Below are positions 61,601 to 64,000 of a stretch of DNA of 64,000 nucleotides, piece after piece. Under the pieces are notes generated by a model. It saw nothing but the letters and a program-made list of their open reading frames with translations. It had not been told where the DNA came from and ran no database searches. Position 1 is the stretch's first letter; each line of letters opens with the position of its first letter. Origin of the DNA: Trichostrongylus colubriformis (Eukaryota; Nematoda; Chromadorea; Rhabditida; Trichostrongylidae); contig OZ022261.1 of assembly GCA_963978905.1 (NCBI GenBank), positions 30,811,686 to 30,875,685 on the forward strand, read 5' to 3'. The position numbers were made by a program, and so were the translations under genes.

Positions 61601-64000
61601 TTTTCAGTGGTTCACCCTTGTAGCGTTCTCCTACACGTAGAGAATAGGGCAATGTGCATGTAGATACTGTGGAAAGGTGCTCTGATCACCTCCACTTACC
61701 TCCAAAGTTTTTCTCCAGTATGCTTCTGAAGCTCTTCAATCTGTCTATAGGCCTCGGTGACAAGGGGTACGTATTCGGATTCGGTGTGGGCATAGCGAAT
61801 GATCCTCGAAAGGCCATGAGAACTGCCATTACTGTGGCACAGTCCGTACTGAATTTGCAAGATAACTTTCAGCTAGTGTAAGCATAGTCGGGGCCAACTA
61901 TGTAGTTCTTTTTTCAACAAAAATCGCAATTTTTGAAGGATTTTTCTTTGCTGTGCGACACTTGTAGAATTTCGGCCACTTGTACTTATGGAGCGTACCC
62001 TTATGTCACGATATTCCACCTCAACGAGCGGCGTGCGACGCGATGTTACGCGAAACCTACGAGGATATCATCCTGTCCAAAGGGCATTCAACTTTCTGTG
62101 CGTGGGTGTACAATATGATCAGTGTCTCCTGATCCACAACCGAGGAGCAGCGAGGCAGTGTAGGATAAAAATGGCACTAAAAGTGAGTAATGCATGAAAA
62201 AAAGAAGCTACAGCCTCCACTACGATGCTTGAAGACACTTGTGATGAATGATGGGTCTGAATATGAGTCTCCTTAATTTGAGCGGGTTCTTGCTACAATG
62301 GAACGAGACCACCTTGCACACACTTTGGGAAAATAGCTTGTCAGTATGACAATCAATAGTTGACAAAGATAGAGATCAGTGAAAGCGCATAAAAGTTTGA
62401 AATTGACGCAAGGCTCATGCACCAACCTAGTATCTTGGATAACTACTCAGCTTTACAGGAAGCGTCTTTGTTGCACTCTATCAGCGGAGTATTTAGTAGC
62501 TTATAAAAGCAGCATGCTCAGCCTAAATATTATTGAAACTGTGCTGTTGAGCGACAACTTCCCCATAGAACTGAAGGCGTCTCTGTTGCACTCTACTGTC
62601 ATGCCTGCACTGCTTCACGGTGCAGAGTGCTGGTCATTCACTAAGATGAACGAAGACAAATCGGCTGTGAACCAAAGTTCAGTGGAGCCACTTTCGCAAA
62701 TTGTAGCTTTGGAACAGAATATCAAATGAGGAACTTCCAGGAAGAAACGGAATTTTTTATGTTGTCCAGGAAATATATAAACGTGAACGAACAGGCATGT
62801 AGTACGCCTGAACAGTGAAAGAGAGAGCTTCATGCGCATGAATCGGCCGCTTTGGAATGTAAGCGACTACATAAGGGGGGGCCTATTAAGTGATTGAAAT
62901 TCTCGGTCAACTGTGAAGGCAAGGCGGACGAGGTAGAAATGCATGGTAAAGTCGACCTACATGCTCGGCGAAGTCTATAAGGCAAATCGGATCAGGTAAT
63001 CCAGGCCTAGGTGATTTATGCACATAAGGCTTTGTTCATGCTCGGCGCAAGTAGGGCGTGGCTGGTTCAGGCGTGGGCAGAGAGGCAGACGGGCACGGGG
63101 AGGTGCAGAGACGAGGCAGGCTATGAGGCATGGTGGCATAGGAGAAGACGCAGGACAAACAGTCACACTCTACCGCTTGAACAGTAGATACAGACGTGGC
63201 CAACAGACGAATTTATGTTGCCGTCGGTTCAGATGACGAACAGAACTACAGTCCAGTTCCCGAAGGCTGGCAGGGCGTGGCCTACAGAGTTGGGTGAGAG
63301 TATATGGCGGGGTGAGAGAGATCGATACAAGTCCGTAGGCCTCGCCCTGCCAGCTGTCGAGAAATGGACTGTAGTGTAACGACGGAGATATTTTTGAACA
63401 TTTCTCTTTTCAAGGCGAACGTAAGGTGGGATCGCGGAACCTGCCTGAATTCAAATATGTAGATTTTCTCATGGCATTACTGAATTAGTCATTATGGAAA
63501 CTCTTAACTATAAAGCAACTTACTGCAACAAACTTACTATATAAATCCCTAGAAAATCAATAATATCACAACTAATAGCTTGATGAACTTATCTATAGTA
63601 TATCCAGAAGCGGGAAGCGGCGGAGGGCGGGGGAGGGGTGATTGCGGTGTTGTCGGAGTTGCAAACCTGTACACATTTGCTAAAGGCAAGCCCAGTGTAC
63701 GCGTGGGAAAGAAAATTCATGATGAGAGGCACGTGACGCAACGCGTGCGAGCTAGGCTCGCCATATGTTGTTAAGACCTAAAGGGAACCACACACTGAAA
63801 CGTAAATTTCCTCTTCCAGTGACACACACCCGAGAACTATGAAATACGTATAGGCAACAACAACTTTTCATCAAAGCCTCGCATCTGGCCTCATGGACGA
63901 TATGACTTTTAAAGGCCTCTTCTTACAAGGAGAAAGGATGAACCCACCTGTTCCAGTAGAATTGCTTTTAAACCAAGTTTCTGGCAGTGATAAGCAGTAC
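49591..64000 (-). CDS. Sarcosine oxidase/L-pipecolate oxidase-like flavoenzyme, 5' end beyond window
   Basis: This family (PIPOX/MSOX, DAO fold) oxidises N-methyl or cyclic amino acids such as sarcosine and pipecolate, giving an aldehyde or imine and H2O2, usually in peroxisomes. In transcription order the exons are 64000-63948, 61848-61700, 58389-58287, 53879-53775, 52040-51858, 51252-51094, 50442-50383, 50276-50172, 49858-49769 and 49692-49591. They encode about 368 residues in consistent phases. Visible features are the FAD-side KLGLKAILLEQ, GSSHGLSRIIR with the active-site His and Arg, MGGVIFADKW, FTVGPWI, CVK|ICSH (equivalents of MSOX Lys265 and His269), DKCKYT with the Cys that carries covalent FAD in MSOX/PIPOX, and GSGFK with the Lys of the substrate site. 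Only the N-terminal GxGxxG part is outside. The C-terminus RFLKK is not a canonical peroxisomal PTS1 signal, so the compartment is uncertain. The substrate cannot be read from sequence. Confidence 0.92.
49769..49858 (-). CDS. Oxidase exon (GSGFK)
   Basis: Acceptor GAATATTTAG, donor TTCAAA|GTAACT. It reads LSEDCHYVIGPYPGSTNVLI then GGCGSGSGFK. The usual G-(F/C)-S-G-H-G-F-K block is here GSGSGFK, keeping the terminal Lys but with Ser in place of the His. If the donor were ignored, the frame would run to a TAA at about 49711, giving a shorter, poorer match. Confidence 0.92.
50172..50276 (-). CDS. Oxidase exon with the flavin-linking Cys
   Basis: Acceptor TTAAATCAG, donor ACACT|GTATGT. It reads SALQHSIDVAAAFVEEHVPI and ends HLDKCKYT. 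The Cys in C-(M/K)-Y-T is the covalent 8alpha-S-cysteinyl FAD site in MSOX and PIPOX. Phase 0 at both ends. Confidence 0.93.
50383..50442 (-). CDS. Oxidase micro-exon (SHHG)
   Basis: Acceptor TTTTCTAG, donor TCACAG|GTAAAA. Twenty codons read ICSHHGEPIDGVKHPEVTSQ. The first His aligns with MSOX His269, four residues after the Lys that ends the previous exon. Confidence 0.9.
51094..51252 (-). CDS. Oxidase exon, substrate-binding domain
   Basis: Acceptor GTGGTTCAG, donor GTGAAG|GTAAGC. It reads PESIAVCYWKAAHVEDSALL, then FPVFISSDG and VYGLPSVDYPNCVK. (V/I)CYW-(K/R) and YG-(L/F)P-S are characteristic of PIPOX. The final Lys corresponds to MSOX Lys265, the residue that activates oxygen. Confidence 0.93.
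51449..51671. mobile_element. MITE with TACCCTTATGTCA ends, copy 2
   Basis: TACCCTTATGTCAGGATTTC on the left and GAAATCCTGACATAAGGGTA on the right. 223 bp, lying in the oxidase intron between the exons at 51858 and 51252. Confidence 0.85.
51858..52040 (-). CDS. Oxidase exon (FTVGPWI)
   Basis: Acceptor TCCATTTAG, donor ATACAG|GTGATT. It reads NEFLRLGGKIGEHEEVLEYH and ends VIFTVGPWIKKLFPSLPLQI plus Q. GxW-(I/L) before LPLQ is the strand that closes the flavin domain. 61 codons, phase 0. Confidence 0.93.
52576..53307 (+). mobile_element. CR1/jockey-like LINE 3' remnant, interrupted
   Basis: An open frame at 52576-52869 has HAYKIHVRSMLEYATCVLSQ and GILNKFTRNLF, the conserved end of the reverse transcriptase region in CR1-type LINEs. 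After 52869 the frame is broken. A further piece at about 53160-53290 resembles the LINE C-terminus. A MITE (52939-53100) is inserted between them. Dead copy in the oxidase intron. Confidence 0.7.
52939..53100. mobile_element. MITE, (C)TCCATTCGGAGC ends, nested in LINE
   Basis: CTCCATTCGGAGCGCCTGGG mirrors the right end AGGTGCTCCGAAATGGA. GGGCGTGGCC and GGTCACGCCC lie inside. Same family as the element at 63249. Confidence 0.75.
53775..53879 (-). CDS. Oxidase exon (GGVIFADKW)
   Basis: Acceptor GATTTGAAG, donor TATCAG|GTAAAT. It reads IAQRYPQFAFDDEWSALIDP then MGGVIFADKWMRTYQ. The RYPQF and GG(V/I)(I/L)xADK blocks are conserved in the family. 35 codons, phase 0 at both ends. Confidence 0.92.
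53880..55506. other. Oxidase intron, no supported element
   Basis: ATACGACCCCGTCGAGCATT near 54205 resembles the ATACGACCCCCC blocks of the hAT-like element, but no ends are clear. A GC-rich stretch at 54700-55080 is unassigned. Confidence 0.35.
55840..55920 (+). pseudogene. tRNA-like sequence with A and B boxes
   Basis: TGGCCGAATGG (55849-55859) fits the A-box consensus TRGCNNARYGG exactly. GGTTCAAGTCC (55902-55912) fits the B box with one change. The 42-base spacing is long, as in Ser/Leu-type tRNAs, but I could not build a proper cloverleaf. It is probably a tRNA-derived promoter module inside the transposon. Confidence 0.5.
56305..56560. mobile_element. MITE with TAA duplication, nested in the long-TIR element
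   Basis: TAA at 56302-56304 and 56561-56563 flanks a 256-bp element, GGCCGCTTTCATACTTTGCG to CGCAAAGTATGAAAGCGGCC. A 3-bp TWA-type target is typical of PIF/Harbinger. The core is four 53-bp repeats. Confidence 0.9.
56329..56540. repeat. Four 53-bp self-complementary tandem repeats
   Basis: Units start at 56329, 56382, 56435 and 56488. Each reads GACGCCGTCATCTGCGTTGA, then TTTGACGCCGTCACGCGCGT, then GACGGCGTCGATC. The four differ at almost no positions (one CTCC for CTGC in the fourth). Confidence 0.95.
57361..58212 (+). mobile_element. 5'-truncated, internally deleted mariner, copy 2
   Basis: The 3' end CCAGGACTTTTTCACCAACC meets TA at 58213-58214. The left TIR is missing and homology to copy 1 starts near 57367. 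It encodes on the + strand SDSDRSSRLSIAQSLL, FLGRVVTGDESWVFYANH and then a broken frame. The first catalytic Asp (TGDE) is kept. It lies in the oxidase intron, 75 bases before the exon at 58287. Confidence 0.85.
58287..58389 (-). CDS. Oxidase exon (KTGLLW)
   Basis: Acceptor CACTTTTAG, donor GCCAG|GTAAAC. It completes an Arg with the preceding exon, then reads KTGLLWTSSKASI and ILQRHSIDHEVINGSQ. TGLL and the following helix with HEV(I/L) match the family. The exon begins 75 bases from the end of a mariner element (58212). Confidence 0.9.
58828..60935. mobile_element. Complete non-autonomous hAT-like element, 8-bp duplication
   Basis: CGTAGAAG at 58820-58827 and 60936-60943 is a perfect 8-bp duplication. 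The ends are CAGGGTCAAGCGTCC and GGAGGCTTGACCCTG, the CAGGG start being typical of hAT. 2108 bp, with no transposase. It contains a 176-bp tandem duplication and ATACGACCCCCC blocks near both ends. Partial copies are at 3930, 12235 and 44233. Confidence 0.93.
59360..59710. repeat. 176-bp tandem duplication inside the hAT-like element
   Basis: GAGGATTAGTTGAGGAAAAT starts at 59360 and again at 59536. The copies differ by scattered single bases (for example GTTCCACGG against GTTTCACGG) and a short length change near the end. Confidence 0.9.
61315..61371 (-). ncRNA. Hammerhead ribozyme-like motif (- strand, mirror copy)
   Basis: Exact mirror of the + strand motif in the other arm of the palindrome, so either transcript strand would contain a complete core. 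Confidence 0.4.
61423..61479 (+). ncRNA. Hammerhead ribozyme-like motif (+ strand)
   Basis: GGCT then CTGACGA, a short hairpin GGC-GACAAG-GCC, then GAAACGTT and AGCC. GGCT and AGCC pair (helix I), extended by CTTTA with TAAAG. CTGANGA and GAAA are the two conserved core boxes. Helix III would be the two-base ACGT palindrome, as in minimal hammerheads thought to work as dimers. Penelope-like retroelements carry such motifs in their repeats. One extra A follows the first box, so activity is unsure. Confidence 0.4.
61700..61848 (-). CDS. Oxidase exon with GSSHG active-site motif
   Basis: The acceptor CAAATTCAG precedes 61848 and the donor TGGAG|GTAAGT follows 61700. It reads YGLCHSNGSSHGLSRIIRYA and then a helical stretch ending TGEKLW. 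The His and Arg of SSHGxxR contribute to the flavin and substrate site in MSOX. An upstream AG at 61873 is also open but would add residues that break the family alignment. Confidence 0.92.
61996..62115. mobile_element. MITE with TACCCTTATGTCA end, partial copy 3
   Basis: TACCCTTATGTCACGATATT at the left followed by decayed sequence. No right terminus. Lies in the oxidase intron. Confidence 0.5.
62400..62640 (+). mobile_element. RTE-like LINE fragment
   Basis: The + strand frame has ELKASLLHSTVMPALLHGAE followed by CWSFTK, the conserved block after the RTE reverse transcriptase domain. It is short, without flanking RT motifs. Confidence 0.6.
63037..63225. repeat. GC-rich repeat related to the GGCCGC MITE cores
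   Basis: It has the same purine-rich core (GGTGCAGAGACGAGGCAGG, GGCATGGTGGCATAGGAG) as the elements at 2562 and 5024. Ends are not clear. Confidence 0.45.
63249..63371. mobile_element. MITE with CAGTCCA ends and TA duplication
   Basis: TA at 63247-63248 and 63372-63373 flanks 123 bp beginning CAGTCCAGTTCCCGAAGGCT and ending GAAATGGACTG. GGCAGGGCGTGGCCTA and TAGGCCTCGCCCTGCC pair. Same family as 52939-53100. Confidence 0.8.
63948..64000 (-). CDS. Oxidase exon, FAD-binding fold (partial at window edge)
   Basis: On the - strand the sequence up to the donor GAACAG|GTGGGT reads TAYHCQKLGLKAILLEQ. This matches the segment after the FAD-binding GxGxxG, ending in the acidic LLEQ strand. Phase 0 out. 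The exon continues beyond 64000, where the glycine-rich motif should lie. Confidence 0.85.

Noticed and set aside
61848..61872. Alternative acceptor giving a longer oxidase exon
   Set aside because: It would insert eight residues between LLEQ and YGLCHS where the family has none. The AG just before 61848 gives a perfect join.
1..64000. CRISPR arrays, bacterial operons, prophage
   Set aside because: No spaced identical repeats, no long uninterrupted genes and clear spliceosomal introns: the DNA is eukaryotic.

Overview
The window is a stretch of nuclear DNA from an invertebrate, most probably a clade V parasitic nematode of the strongylid/hookworm type. That placement is inference. It rests on small exons split by GT-AG introns with T-rich TTTTCAG-type acceptors, a U-rich leader acceptor of the kind used for trans-splicing, several decayed mariner elements, RTE-like and CR1-like LINE scraps, and a very dense load of small inverted-repeat elements. 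There are no operons or ribosome binding sites, and most open frames are chance or repeat-derived.

Two genes can be reconstructed with consistent splice phases. On the + strand a MOB2-family kinase co-activator gene has its core in eight spliced exons at 41428-46886 plus an optional 3' tail exon at 47229-47387. A candidate first exon lies at 16876-16976, and further first exons with the same splice phase at 27271-27455, 32578-32615 and 32710-32750 suggest alternative promoters inside a first intron of about 24 kb. On the - strand a sarcosine oxidase/L-pipecolate oxidase-like FAD enzyme runs from beyond 64000 down to its stop at 49591. Ten exons are visible and only the N-terminal dinucleotide-binding end is outside the window. 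The two genes converge, with about 2.2 kb between them.

Layout: 1-2560 is mostly unique sequence with a possible secreted-protein first exon. 2560-15000 is repeat-rich (mariner, TTAA-flanked foldback elements, hAT-like fragments, a tRNA-like sequence). 15000-47400 is the MOB2 gene, with long foldback repeats in its introns. 47400-49590 is the intergenic gap. 49590-64000 is the oxidase gene, whose introns hold a complete non-autonomous hAT-like element with an 8-bp target duplication, a deleted mariner, a long-TIR element containing a second element, LINE remnants, and a perfect 130-bp palindrome carrying hammerhead-like motifs.

The most informative observations are: a TTAA-flanked foldback element whose paralogous empty site is present 48 kb away in the same window; the intact 8-bp duplication around the hAT-like element; the nested element with four 53-bp palindromic repeats; the palindrome with hammerhead-like cores; and the set of phase-matched first exons for MOB2. 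No new protein-coding system was found. The novelty lies in the structure of the repeats and in the MOB2 promoter arrangement.
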